A stretch of DNA of 12,534 nt from positions 1 to 12,534 of the forward strand of contig JADZCL010000186.1 in NCBI GenBank assembly GCA_020851615.1. The letters are read 5' to 3'. The notes below the pieces were generated by a model, which saw nothing but the letters and a program-made list of their open reading frames with translations, was not told where the DNA came from and searched no databases. The DNA is from Rubrivivax sp. GTDB taxonomy: Bacteria > Pseudomonadota > Gammaproteobacteria > Burkholderiales > Burkholderiaceae_C. The position numbers and the translations under genes were made by a program. This document shows, piece by piece, positions 1-7,050 of this stretch (positions within the stretch are counted from its first letter, which is position 1; every line of letters starts with the position of its first letter).

Positions 1-93
1 GACAAGCGCGAGAGCGAGAAGAAGAAGGACTGGGAACGCGAGAAGGGGCGGCTGATGCGCCACAAGATCTCCGGCCCCAAGGCCGGCGGCTGA
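1..93 (+). CDS. smpB: SsrA-binding protein SmpB, C-terminal end (5' truncated by window)
   Basis: Only the last 30 codons are present, starting DKRESEKKKDWEREKGRLM and ending at TGA 91-93. A lysine/arginine-rich tail with the DKR...DWEREK...LM pattern is the conserved C-terminus of SmpB. SmpB binds tmRNA (SsrA) and brings it to stalled ribosomes for trans-translation; its basic tail enters the empty mRNA channel. After the conserved helix come a few extra small residues (ISGPKAGG). The gene is convergent with metC, with only 25 bases between the stop codons. The call rests on this short tail alone, but the pattern is distinctive. Confidence 0.85.
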   Translation, partial: DKRESEKKKDWEREKGRLMRHKISGPKAGG

Positions 94-102
94 ATACCGG
101 CC
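71..102. terminator. Candidate terminator between convergent smpB and metC
   Basis: CCGGCC (71-76), GGCCGG (81-86) and CCGGCC (97-102) can pair in two alternative ways: a 6-bp stem with a CCAA loop, or a 6-bp stem with a 10-base loop. The element overlaps the smpB stop codon and sits just beyond the metC stop. There is no T-run on either side, so a classical intrinsic terminator is not proven; GC-rich hairpins between convergent genes are suggestive only. Confidence 0.3.
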
Positions 103-118
103 GTGCCACGCGCCGCGC

Positions 119-1282
119 TCAAGCCAGCTTGCGCAGCGCCTGCTCCAAGTCGGCCTGCAGGGCTGCAACCGACTCCAGGCCGATCGAGAAGCGCACCAGC
201 GAGCCGGCGTAGGCCCTGTCGCCACGCATGGCCTTGAGGTCGTAAGGCACGGCCAGGCTCATCGGCCCGCCCCAGGAATAGCCGATTCCAAACAGGGTCA
301 GTGCATCAACGAAGGCATCGACCTGCGCCTGGCTGTAGCGCGCATCGAGCATCACCGAGAACAGGCCGGCGGCGGAACTGCACAGGCTCTTCCAGTGCGC
401 ATGTCCGGGGCAGGACTCGAAGGCCGGGTGCAGCACCCGCGCCACCTCGGGCCGCGCACCCAGCCATGCAGCAAGCTGGCGCGCCGTGGCGTCGTGGGCG
501 GCGTAGCGCACGCCGATCGAGGGCAGCGAGCGCAGGATCAGTTCGGCGTCGTTGGCGGCCACGCCCAGACCCAGGTGCATGTGCGTGAGCTTGAGGCGCT
601 CGTGCAGCGTCGCGTTGCGCGTTGTCACCGAGCCCATCAGCACGTCTCCACCACCGGAGGGAAACTTGGTGAGCGCCTGCATGACGATGTCGATGCCGAG
701 GTCGAACGGCCGGAACGCCAGGCCGGCCCCCCAGGTGTTGTCCAGCGCCGTCGTCACGCCACGCGCCTTTGCCGCGGCAACGAGGTTGACGAGGTCAGGA
801 AACTCCATCGTGACCGAACCTGCGGCCTCGAGCCAGACGAGCTTGGTCGCCGGCGTGATCATGAACGCCAGGGCGGCGGCATCCATCGGGTCGTAGAAGC
901 GGTGCGCGATGCCCCAGCGCAGCAGTTCGTTGCGCGCCAGTTCCCGGCTGGGCCCGTAGACGTTGTCGGGCAGCAGCACCTCGTCGCCGCTGGCCAGCAG
1001 CGCCTGGTCGACGAGCGCGATCGCGGCCAGGCCGCTGGGTGCCAGCACGCACTCGCTGCCGCCCTCCAGCGCCGCGAGTCGTTCCTCGAGCAGGAAGGTG
1101 GTGGGCGTGCCGTGCAGACCGTAGGTGTAGCCGCTGCGGCTGCGCCAGTCGCGGTTGCGCATCGCCGCCACGGTCGGGAAGAGCACCGTCGAAGCCTTGT
1201 GCACCCCCGCCTGCGGCGCGCTGAAGCCCTCCGGCGGACGATAGGGATGGTGGATCAGCGGGGTGATGTCGAATTCGCTCAT
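119..1282 (-). CDS. metC: Cystathionine beta-lyase (PLP-dependent)
   Basis: A 387-residue protein of the Cys/Met-metabolism PLP family (fold type I). Such enzymes cleave cystathionine to homocysteine, pyruvate and ammonia in methionine synthesis, in the cytosol. Visible features: YGLHGTPTT at 54-62 (E. coli MetC has YGRRGT here), the PLP-binding aspartate in DNTW (181-184), the Schiff-base lysine in QALTK (Lys206), the SVTMEFPD segment (156-163) and the late SWGG motif, all typical of MetC rather than MetB. The loop after the lysine reads PSGGGD instead of GHSD, and the phosphate-contacting Arg of the E. coli enzyme (Arg58, from memory) is Leu56, so it is a subgroup variant. I chose the ATG at 1282 (MSEFDITPLI); the frame stays open upstream to 1390, but that would overlap rimO and looks unrelated. 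No strong ribosome-binding site is seen. It lies 55 bases after rimO on the same strand. Confidence 0.88.
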   Translation of the reverse strand: MSEFDITPLIHHPYRPPEGFSAPQAGVHKASTVLFPTVAAMRNRDWRSRSGYTYGLHGTPTTFLLEERLAALEGGSECVLAPSGLAAIALVDQALLASGDEVLLPDNVYGPSRELARNELLRWGIAHRFYDPMDAAALAFMITPATKLVWLEAAGSVTMEFPDLVNLVAAAKARGVTTALDNTWGAGLAFRPFDLGIDIVMQALTKFPSGGGDVLMGSVTTRNATLHERLKLTHMHLGLGVAANDAELILRSLPSIGVRYAAHDATARQLAAWLGARPEVARVLHPAFESCPGHAHWKSLCSSAAGLFSVMLDARYSQAQVDAFVDALTLFGIGYSWGGPMSLAVPYDLKAMRGDRAYAGSLVRFSIGLESVAALQADLEQALRKLA

Positions 1283-1337
1283 GGCAGGCGGCAGACGGTG
1301 AATGCGGAAAGACGGGCGGGGTCCTGACACGGACGCT

Positions 1338-2765
1338 TCAAACCGGCACGCCCACGAGGTCATGCCCCTGGGCACGGACGATACGGGCACGCGTGAACTC
1401 GCCGACCTTCAGGGTCTTGCTCGCCTTCTCGGGCGGCAGCAGGTGGACGATGCCGTCGATCTCGGGTGCGTCGGCATAGCTGCGGCCGCGCCCGCCCTTG
1501 CGGCCCAGCGCCGGTGCGTGGTCGACGAGCACCTGCATCGTGGCGCCGACTCGCCGCTGCAGCCGCTGCGCCGACACCTCTTCGGCCACCGCCATGAAGC
1601 GCGCCCGGCGCTCCTCGCGCAGCGCCTGCGGCAACTGGCCGGGCAGATCGTTGGCCTGTGCGCCGGCGACCGGGGAATACGCAAAGCAGCCGGCACGGTC
1701 GATCTGCGCCTCGCGCATGAACTGCAGCAGGTACTCGAACTCGGCTTCGGTCTCGCCGGGAAAGCCGGCAATGAAGGTCGAGCGCACGACCAGTTCGGGG
1801 CAGGCCTGGCGCCAGGTCGCCAGGCGCTCGAGGTTGCGCTCGCCGCTGGCGGGTCGCCTCATCCGCGCCAGCACGTCCGGGTGTGCGTGCTGGAAGGGCA
1901 CGTCAAGGTAGGGCAGGATGCGCCCGTCGGCCATCAGCGGCAGCACCTGGTCGACATGGGGATACGGGTAGACGTAGTGCAGCCGCACCCAGGCACCATG
2001 CCCCTGTGCCAGCGCAGCCAGCGCCTCGCACAGCTCGAAGAGGCGCGTCTTCAGGGGTCGCCCGTCCCAGAAGCCGGTGCGGTACTTGAGGTCCACACCG
2101 TAGGCACTCGTGTCCTGGCTGACGACGAGCAGTTCCTTCACGCCCGACTCGAACAGTGCCCGCGCTTCGGCCAGCACGTCGCCGATCGGCCGCGAGGCGA
2201 GTGGGCCGCGCAGGCTTGGGATGATGCAGAAAGTGCAGCCGTGGTTGCAGCCTTCGCTGATCTTCAGGTAGGCGTAGTGCCGCGGCGTGAGCTTGATCCC
2301 GGCGACACCGCGGAACTGCGCCCGCGCCGCAGGCACGAGGTCGACGAAGGGGTCGTGCGGCTTGGGCACCGCACGATGGACCGCATCCATCACTTCCTGC
2401 GTCGCGTGCGGGCCGGTGACCGCCAGGACCTTGGGATGCACGTCCTGCACGAGCGTGCCGCCGGCCTGGCCCGGCTTGGCACCCAGACAGCCGGTGACGA
2501 TCACACGACCGTTCTCGGCCAGCGCCTCGCCGATGGTGTCCAGGCTCTCCTTCACCGCCTCGTCGATGAAGCCGCAGGTATTGACGATGACGAGGTCCGC
2601 GCCCTGCAGGGTCTTGCTCGTCTCGTAGCCCTCGGCACGCAACTGCGTGACGATCAGCTCGGAGTCGGTCAGCGCCTTGGGGCAACCCAGCGAAATGAAA
2701 CCGACCGTCGGCGCACGCACCGGCACTTGGGGCACGCCGGCCTGCAAAGTCTCGGGAGAAGGCAT
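1338..2765 (-). CDS. rimO: Ribosomal protein S12 methylthiotransferase RimO
   Basis: A 475-residue radical SAM methylthiotransferase, the normal length for RimO, which adds a beta-methylthio group to the conserved Asp of ribosomal protein S12. The N-terminal MTTase domain carries its three cluster cysteines in SLGCPK (Cys28), NTCGF (Cys64) and TGCLG (Cys93). The radical SAM domain has the CxxxCxxC motif in [10 protein letters not shown] (Cys173, Cys177, Cys180). The last ~75 residues look like the TRAM domain that docks on S12. The early SLGCPK...DSE and IPSLRG signatures favour RimO over MiaB. The frame stays open to 2846, but the residues before MPSPETLQ are low-complexity and would overlap phaR, so I start at the ATG at 2765. 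The gene follows phaR by 77 bases and precedes metC by 55, so the three may be cotranscribed. Confidence 0.95.
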   Translation of the reverse strand: MPSPETLQAGVPQVPVRAPTVGFISLGCPKALTDSELIVTQLRAEGYETSKTLQGADLVIVNTCGFIDEAVKESLDTIGEALAENGRVIVTGCLGAKPGQAGGTLVQDVHPKVLAVTGPHATQEVMDAVHRAVPKPHDPFVDLVPAARAQFRGVAGIKLTPRHYAYLKISEGCNHGCTFCIIPSLRGPLASRPIGDVLAEARALFESGVKELLVVSQDTSAYGVDLKYRTGFWDGRPLKTRLFELCEALAALAQGHGAWVRLHYVYPYPHVDQVLPLMADGRILPYLDVPFQHAHPDVLARMRRPASGERNLERLATWRQACPELVVRSTFIAGFPGETEAEFEYLLQFMREAQIDRAGCFAYSPVAGAQANDLPGQLPQALREERRARFMAVAEEVSAQRLQRRVGATMQVLVDHAPALGRKGGRGRSYADAPEIDGIVHLLPPEKASKTLKVGEFTRARIVRAQGHDLVGVPV

Positions 2766-2788
2766 GCCCCGATTGTCGGTGATCGCGT

Positions 2789-2824
2789 GCCCGGGGCCGG
2801 GCCCTTCCTGCGCGCAAGGCGCAG
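2789..2824 (-). other. Two small GC-rich hairpins in the phaR-rimO gap
   Basis: GCCCGG/CCGGGC (2789-2794 and 2797-2802) and CTGCGC/GCGCAG (2808-2813 and 2819-2824, 5-base loop) lie between the phaR stop and the rimO start. Neither is followed by a T-run. They could attenuate or stabilise a phaR-rimO transcript, or simply reflect base composition. Confidence 0.2.
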
Positions 2825-2842
2825 CGCCAGCCCGCCCTGCCC

Positions 2843-3424
2843 TCACTCCCCCTTGCCCGCAGGCGGGAAGCCCGGCACGCCGGGAAAGAGCACGCCCTTG
2901 TGCAGTTGCTCCTGCATCTTGTCGAAGAGGGCCCGTGACTGCTCGAGGTAGGGTCCCATCAGGCCTTGCATCAGCGGGGCCTGGGCGCCCATGAACTGCG
3001 ACCAGAGCTCGGGGGTGAAGGCCTTGGGATCGCCCAGGCCCTTGCCCTGTGCGGCCATGCGCTGCTGCAGGTCGGCGAAGGCACGCAGGTTGTGCTCCAT
3101 GAAGCCGCCCATCATCCCCTGCATGGCGTGGCCGTAGAAGCGAATGATCTGCGCCAGGGTCTGCGTGCTGAACATCGGCACGCCGCCGGATTCCTCTTCC
3201 AGGATGATCTGCAGCAGGATGCTGCGCGTGATGTCCTCGCCGGTCTTGGCGTCACGTACCTCGAAGTCCTCCATCGCAAGCACCATCTTCTTCACGTCGG
3301 CCAGCGTGATGTAGCTGCTGGCCCGCGTGTCGTAGAGGCGTCGATTGGGGTACTTCTTGAGCACGCGCACGTCGCTGGCCGGAGTCTCGAGGCCGGGTTC
3401 CGGCTTGCGGCGGGTGGCGGACAT
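2843..3424 (-). CDS. phaR: Polyhydroxyalkanoate synthesis repressor PhaR
   Basis: A 193-residue regulator of PHB granule formation. Residues ~19-80 form the PHB/PHA accumulation regulator DNA-binding domain, with the signature [11 protein letters not shown] (23-33) and the SYITL...V...V(R)D...GEDITR pattern. Residues ~83-125 match the PHB accumulation domain ([13 protein letters not shown]...GGFME). The C-terminal part is rich in Met, Gln and Phe, as in granule-contacting PhaR proteins. In characterised relatives PhaR represses the phasin gene phaP and itself, and is titrated off DNA by PHB granules. The start ATG at 3424 has a good GAGGAG site nine bases upstream (3434-3439). The gene heads the phaR-rimO-metC run. 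phaC, phaA, phaB and phaP are not in this window, though bdhA lies 8 kb away. Confidence 0.95.
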   Translation of the reverse strand: MSATRRKPEPGLETPASDVRVLKKYPNRRLYDTRASSYITLADVKKMVLAMEDFEVRDAKTGEDITRSILLQIILEEESGGVPMFSTQTLAQIIRFYGHAMQGMMGGFMEHNLRAFADLQQRMAAQGKGLGDPKAFTPELWSQFMGAQAPLMQGLMGPYLEQSRALFDKMQEQLHKGVLFPGVPGFPPAGKGE

Positions 3425-3433
3425 GCGATGGGG

Positions 3434-3461
3434 CTCCTCGGGGCGTCGGCGGGCAATTCTA
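3434..3461 (-). promoter_or_regulatory. phaR ribosome-binding site and candidate -10 box
   Basis: Read on the minus strand, TAGAAT (3461-3456) matches the sigma-70 -10 consensus at five of six bases, and GAGGAG (3439-3434) is a good Shine-Dalgarno nine bases before the phaR ATG. Transcription would start near 3449, giving a ~25-base leader. No convincing -35 is found (best 3/6 with a 16-base spacer), so the promoter is tentative while the ribosome-binding site is solid. Confidence 0.4.
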
Positions 3462-3485
3462 GGAGCGCCCTCTGCGGCTCACGCA

Positions 3486-3529
3486 CGGGGAGTTACCCCG
3501 CTGCAGCTGCGCCTCTGATCTTCATCAGA
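3486..3529 (-). terminator. Candidate terminator hairpins at the end of the pga-like operon
   Basis: Two inverted repeats follow each other: TCTGAT/ATCAGA with a 4-base loop (3514-3519 and 3524-3529, overlapping the pgaA-like stop codon) and CGGGG/CCCCG with a 5-base loop (3486-3490 and 3496-3500). They lie upstream of the predicted phaR -10, where a terminator would be expected. No T-run follows either. Confidence 0.25.
3500..3510. promoter_or_regulatory. TGC-rich palindromes upstream of phaR, possible PhaR operator
   Basis: GCTGCAGC (3500-3507) and GCAGCTGC (3503-3510) are overlapping perfect palindromes about 50 bases before the predicted phaR transcription start. PhaR of Paracoccus denitrificans is described as binding TGC-rich sites of the form CTGC-N3-GCAG and as autoregulating. 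The site here is TGC-rich but does not have that exact spacing, so this is only a candidate. Confidence 0.2.
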
Positions 3530-5291
3530 ACCAGACGTTGGCGCTGAGGTTGATGTAGCGCCGCCAGTAGCCGGTGCCCCCGCCGCTGCCCGCAGCCACG
3601 CCCAGGCCTTGCCCTGAGCCGCCCGCGGCCAGGCGCAGGCGCAGTTGCGGCGCAAGGTCCCAGCCCAGGCCGATTTCCCAGAGATGTGGCGAGCCATGGC
3701 TGCGGCGGCCGCTGCCGTCGGTCTCGCTGGCCGTTCCCAGGCCGATGCGTGCCTGCACGTCAAAAGGCCGAAACTCGTGCGTCAGCGCCGCGTAGAGGCG
3801 GCCCTCCACGTAACGCTCGGGGTTCCAGTAGCCGCGATCGATCTGCGGATCTCCGGAGACACGCTGGAAGCCCATGCCCTCCACACCCACGGCCACGCGG
3901 GGTCGCGCCAGCAGGCGCCGTTCGATGCGACCGGCCGCCCGCAGGCGCGTGCTGCCGTCATCGAAACGCAGCACGGCTGCCGAGCCGGCATAGACCCACA
4001 GCGGATCGGGACGAGCCTCGACGCCTGCCGAGACGGTGTCGACATGGACGCGGTTGGACACCGCGCGGGGTGCCTCGACGAGTTCACGCGCGGCTTCGGC
4101 ATCGACACGCCAGCCGTCATCGGGCACCCAGCGCACCCGCGCACTCGCCGTGACCGGATTCCAGTCCGGAAAGTGCGTGGCCTTCAGCGCCACGGTGGGC
4201 CACCAGGTGCCACTGGCGCTGTCCGGTTCGCCGATGCGCCAGCCGTACACGCCCTGGATCTGCGTGGCCCGCGGCGTGCCGAAGGCGTCATCCAGATGCA
4301 GTCGGCGCAGTTGCAGCTCGAGCGTCGAGCCCGCGCGCGGATGCCAGCCGGCACCGATGGCCAGCGCGTCGGCTTCCAGCCGGTCGCGGTCCTCGGCGTG
4401 CTCGAGCGTCAGGTAGCCATAGGGGCGCACTTCCCGCCGCACACGGTAGTCACGCAGCCAGGCGGCCTCGGCATCGGTGGGCTCGACCAGGAGCGGCAAG
4501 GCCCGATCTTCGTAGCCCGCCCAGCGCCAGGCACGGGCAAGGTCGGCGCGCTCACCCGGATGCGTCGGCGCCGCCTGCGCAAGAAAACCGCGCAGCGCCG
4601 CCCGATGCTGCCCGTTGAAGTTGCGCGCGTTGGCCAGCGCCCAGGCCAGGTCGCGATCAGCGGGCTGCTGCGCGACCAGCGCCTGCAGCTCGCGGATCGC
4701 GCCGGCCTCGTCGCCATTCCAGAGCAGCGACATCGCATAGCGTCGATGCAGACGCACGACGCCCGGCGTCAAGGCATGGGCCTCGCGCAGCGCCTGCAGC
4801 GCGCCAGGCTGATCGCCCTGCGCCTGCCGGGCCTGGCCCAGTCCATCCAGCCATTCGGCGCGCCCGGCTCCGCGCGTTGCGGCAGCCAGCTCGGTGAACA
4901 TGGACGCAGCCGCCGCAGCGTCGCCGCCCCACAGGCTCTGCCAGGCCAGCGCCGGCAGCAGCTCGCTGCGTCGTGCCGGGGCCAGCACCAGGACCCGACG
5001 ATAGAGCGCCGCGGCCTGCGCATTGTGGTCGGCGTAACCGTTCACGCGCGCTGCCTCGACCAGCAACTCGACGTCGTCCGGATGGCGCTGCACGAGGCGC
5101 TCGAAGTCCGCCAGCGCCTGCGGCCAGGCCCGGTGCTCGGCCGCGGCACGCGCGCGGGCGCGCAACGCCGCGGTGGGGACTTCATCAGGCGCCGTGGCGT
5201 GGACCGGCGCGGCCACGGTTTGCGCCTGCGCCTGCGCCACCGGCACCAGCACCAGCCACAGCACGCCAAGCAGCGGACGTACCGTGCTCAA
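3525..5291 (-). CDS. pgaA: PgaA-like outer-membrane TPR/beta-barrel exopolysaccharide porin
   Basis: A 588-residue protein with a signal peptide (hydrophobic 6-18, cleavage near AQAQA, ~20-24), a helical TPR-like region (~40-270, repeats such as WPQALADFERLVQRHPDD) and a C-terminal ~300 residues of alternating amphipathic strands ending in a terminal Phe (NLSANVWF), the mark of a Bam-assembled beta-barrel. This is the PgaA architecture: a periplasmic TPR scaffold plus a porin that exports poly-N-acetylglucosamine. E. coli PgaA is ~807 residues with a barrel of similar size, so the TPR part here is about half length. The start is a TTG (5291-5289) whose last two bases overlap the pgaC-like stop (TTGA); no in-frame ATG is available, and the open frame further upstream is a shadow of pgaC. 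The next in-frame GTG is codon 10, inside the signal peptide. A BcsC- or other TPR-porin relationship is possible; the partner genes favour PgaA. Confidence 0.75.
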   Translation of the reverse strand: MSTVRPLLGVLWLVLVPVAQAQAQTVAAPVHATAPDEVPTAALRARARAAAEHRAWPQALADFERLVQRHPDDVELLVEAARVNGYADHNAQAAALYRRVLVLAPARRSELLPALAWQSLWGGDAAAAASMFTELAAATRGAGRAEWLDGLGQARQAQGDQPGALQALREAHALTPGVVRLHRRYAMSLLWNGDEAGAIRELQALVAQQPADRDLAWALANARNFNGQHRAALRGFLAQAAPTHPGERADLARAWRWAGYEDRALPLLVEPTDAEAAWLRDYRVRREVRPYGYLTLEHAEDRDRLEADALAIGAGWHPRAGSTLELQLRRLHLDDAFGTPRATQIQGVYGWRIGEPDSASGTWWPTVALKATHFPDWNPVTASARVRWVPDDGWRVDAEAARELVEAPRAVSNRVHVDTVSAGVEARPDPLWVYAGSAAVLRFDDGSTRLRAAGRIERRLLARPRVAVGVEGMGFQRVSGDPQIDRGYWNPERYVEGRLYAALTHEFRPFDVQARIGLGTASETDGSGRRSHGSPHLWEIGLGWDLAPQLRLRLAAGGSGQGLGVAAGSGGGTGYWRRYINLSANVWF

Positions 5292-6553
5292 GCCGCGCCC
5301 CCGGTCCGTGCGGTGCTCCAGCGCACGGCCTCGCGGGCGGGCGCCTTGAACAGATAGGGCAGCGCGCGTACCGTCGTCAGCGCCAGGAAGGCCCAGTAGA
5401 CCAGCGGATACCACACGGCGTAGGGCAGGAAGCGCACGATGCCGCGGTCGTAGCGGCGGTCGATCAGCACGCCCGTGAGCAATTGCAGCAGGCACAAGGT
5501 GGCGATCGCCATACCCCACAGGTTGGGGATCGGGGATGCGCCCACCGGGGGCAGGCCAACGGCATAGGACAGCGTCCACAGCGAGGCGAGGAAGACGAAG
5601 CACACCGACCACAGGATGGACAGCGAGGACTCGACGAACACCGGCCACAGGCGGCGGCTCTTCCAGGTCACCATCACGTCGGCATGCTTGCGCAGCACCT
5701 GCGCCAGCCCCCGCGCCCAGCGCAGCCGCTGGCGCCACAGGCCGCGCCAGGACAGGGGTACCGTCATCCAGCAGATCGCGCGCGGCTCGTAGCGGACGTC
5801 GTAGTGCCGCTTCTGCAGCTTCCAGGTCAGCTCGATGTCCTCGGTGGGCATGTTCGCGCTGTAGCCGCCGACGTCCTGGACCGCACTGCGCCGCAGGGCC
5901 GCGACCACGCCCGAGACCGTGACGATGCGGCCCCACACCCGCTGTGCCCGGCGCAGCAGGCTGATGATCGACGAGAACTCCACGGCCTGCAGCCGCGAAA
6001 GGAAGCTGCCGGTGTTGCGCACGCGCGGGTTGCCGGTGACAGCGGCCACGCGCGGTGAATCGAAGTGCGGCACGATGTAGCGCAGCATCAGCGGGTCGGG
6101 CTCGGCGTCGGCGTCCAGCCCCATCAGGATGTCCCCGCGCGCCAGCGGCAGCGCATCGTTGAGCGCCATCGCCTTGCCCTCGTTGGTGGCCTTGTGCACG
6201 ATGCGCAGCCGGGTGTCGGCCAGCAGCGGTTGCAGGGCGGCCAGCGTGCCGTCGGTGGAGCCGTCGTCGATGACGATGACCTCGAAGGCCGGGTAGTCCA
6301 TGCGCAGCATCGCCAGCACCGAGCGGGCGATGACGGCCTCCTCGTTGTGCGCGGGCACGAGCACGCTCACCAGCGGCCAGTCCCGCTCGCTGCGCTCGAT
6401 GGGTGCGGCGGCGGCATCCTCCCAGCGCAGGCGGAAGATCAACGCCGTGATCATCCACATGATGCTGGTCACGATGGGATAGGCGGCAAAGAAGGCCAGC
6501 ACCAGCGCGTACGGCCAGCTGTGCTGCACCGCGTAAAGCCAGGACTCGATCAT
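5288..6553 (-). CDS. pgaC: PgaC-like poly-beta-1,6-N-acetylglucosamine synthase (GT2)
   Basis: A 421-residue processive family-2 glycosyltransferase of the inner membrane; E. coli PgaC is ~441. Two membrane segments at ~12-40 precede a cytosolic catalytic domain and about three more follow at ~305-400. Catalytic signatures are intact: SVLVPAHNEE (63-72), DDGSTDGT (96-103), the metal-binding DAD (147-149), the base motif TED (237-239) and QRLRW (275-279), the QxxRW motif of processive synthases. The family uses UDP-GlcNAc to build beta-1,6-GlcNAc chains and needs PgaD and, in E. coli, c-di-GMP. The start ATG (6553) overlaps the pgaD-like stop in ATGA, with a modest GAGAG upstream. The linkage and sugar made here cannot be told from sequence alone; hyaluronan- or chitin-type synthases share these motifs, but the PgaD and PgaA partners point to PNAG. 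Confidence 0.92.
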   Translation of the reverse strand: MIESWLYAVQHSWPYALVLAFFAAYPIVTSIMWMITALIFRLRWEDAAAAPIERSERDWPLVSVLVPAHNEEAVIARSVLAMLRMDYPAFEVIVIDDGSTDGTLAALQPLLADTRLRIVHKATNEGKAMALNDALPLARGDILMGLDADAEPDPLMLRYIVPHFDSPRVAAVTGNPRVRNTGSFLSRLQAVEFSSIISLLRRAQRVWGRIVTVSGVVAALRRSAVQDVGGYSANMPTEDIELTWKLQKRHYDVRYEPRAICWMTVPLSWRGLWRQRLRWARGLAQVLRKHADVMVTWKSRRLWPVFVESSLSILWSVCFVFLASLWTLSYAVGLPPVGASPIPNLWGMAIATLCLLQLLTGVLIDRRYDRGIVRFLPYAVWYPLVYWAFLALTTVRALPYLFKAPAREAVRWSTARTGGAA

Positions 6554-7050
6554 GAAACGCTCTCGGTGAGCCGCACCGCCGGTTGCGGCAGGCGGTCCGC
6601 ATCGACAAAACGCTTGCGCGAGCCGTCGACGACGATGTCCACGCGCCTGGCCTGCGCCAGTGCGGTCCAGTCGGCCTCGATGGATCGACCGTTGAAGTCG
6701 GCCTCGTAGCGCACCTCGACCACTGGCACGCTGCGCCGCGGCCCCTTGCGGCGATGGATGCCGACGTTGTGGGCCACCCAGGCCAGCGTGAGCAGGGGCA
6801 CCACGATCAGCGCCCCCATCATCAGCCAGCGCAGTTCACCCAGCTCGGGTCGATCCGCGGTGACGCGTTGCCAACTCCAGGCGAACAGCACCCATCCGGC
6901 CAGCACCAGCAGCGTGTGCCACACCCTCTGCCGCAGCGACAGCGGCGCCTGCGCCGGCTTTCGTCCGACCTGCCCACGGGGGCCGGCGGCTGCGGCGGCC
7001 GTGGCCGCCGCCGCGGGCCTGACCGACCGGGAGGAGTCGGGATTGATCAT
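6550..7050 (-). CDS. pgaD: PgaD-like inner-membrane accessory protein
   Basis: A 166-residue protein with an Ala/Pro-rich N-terminal tail, two transmembrane helices (~44-60 and ~75-95) preceded by the LRQRVWHTLLVLAGWVLFAW stretch, and a basic, then mixed, cytosolic C-terminal domain (~96-166, containing ALAQARRVDIVVDG). Size and two-helix topology fit PgaD, which in E. coli (137 residues) joins PgaC to form the c-di-GMP-responsive polymerase. Sequence conservation in this family is low, so position directly before pgaC carries part of the call. The start ATG (7050) overlaps the stop of the PEP-CTERM gene (ATGA) and has no clear ribosome-binding site, so translational coupling is likely. The cytosolic tail is longer than in E. 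coli. Confidence 0.8.
   Translation of the reverse strand: MINPDSSRSVRPAAAATAAAAAGPRGQVGRKPAQAPLSLRQRVWHTLLVLAGWVLFAWSWQRVTADRPELGELRWLMMGALIVVPLLTLAWVAHNVGIHRRKGPRRSVPVVEVRYEADFNGRSIEADWTALAQARRVDIVVDGSRKRFVDADRLPQPAVRLTESVS

Noticed and set aside
1302..2951. 549-codon plus-strand open frame opposite rimO
   Set aside because: A shadow of rimO codon usage; no motif, no ribosome-binding site, and it runs into phaR.
3645..5357. 570-codon plus-strand open frame opposite the pgaA-like gene
   Set aside because: Same reason: low-complexity antisense translation over a gene with a clear domain architecture.
5292..6608. Open frame continuing upstream of the PgaA-like gene, giving a 1027-residue protein
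   Set aside because: The upstream part is an Arg/Ala/Gly-rich translation lying out of frame over the intact pgaC-like gene; the signal peptide begins at the TTG at 5291.
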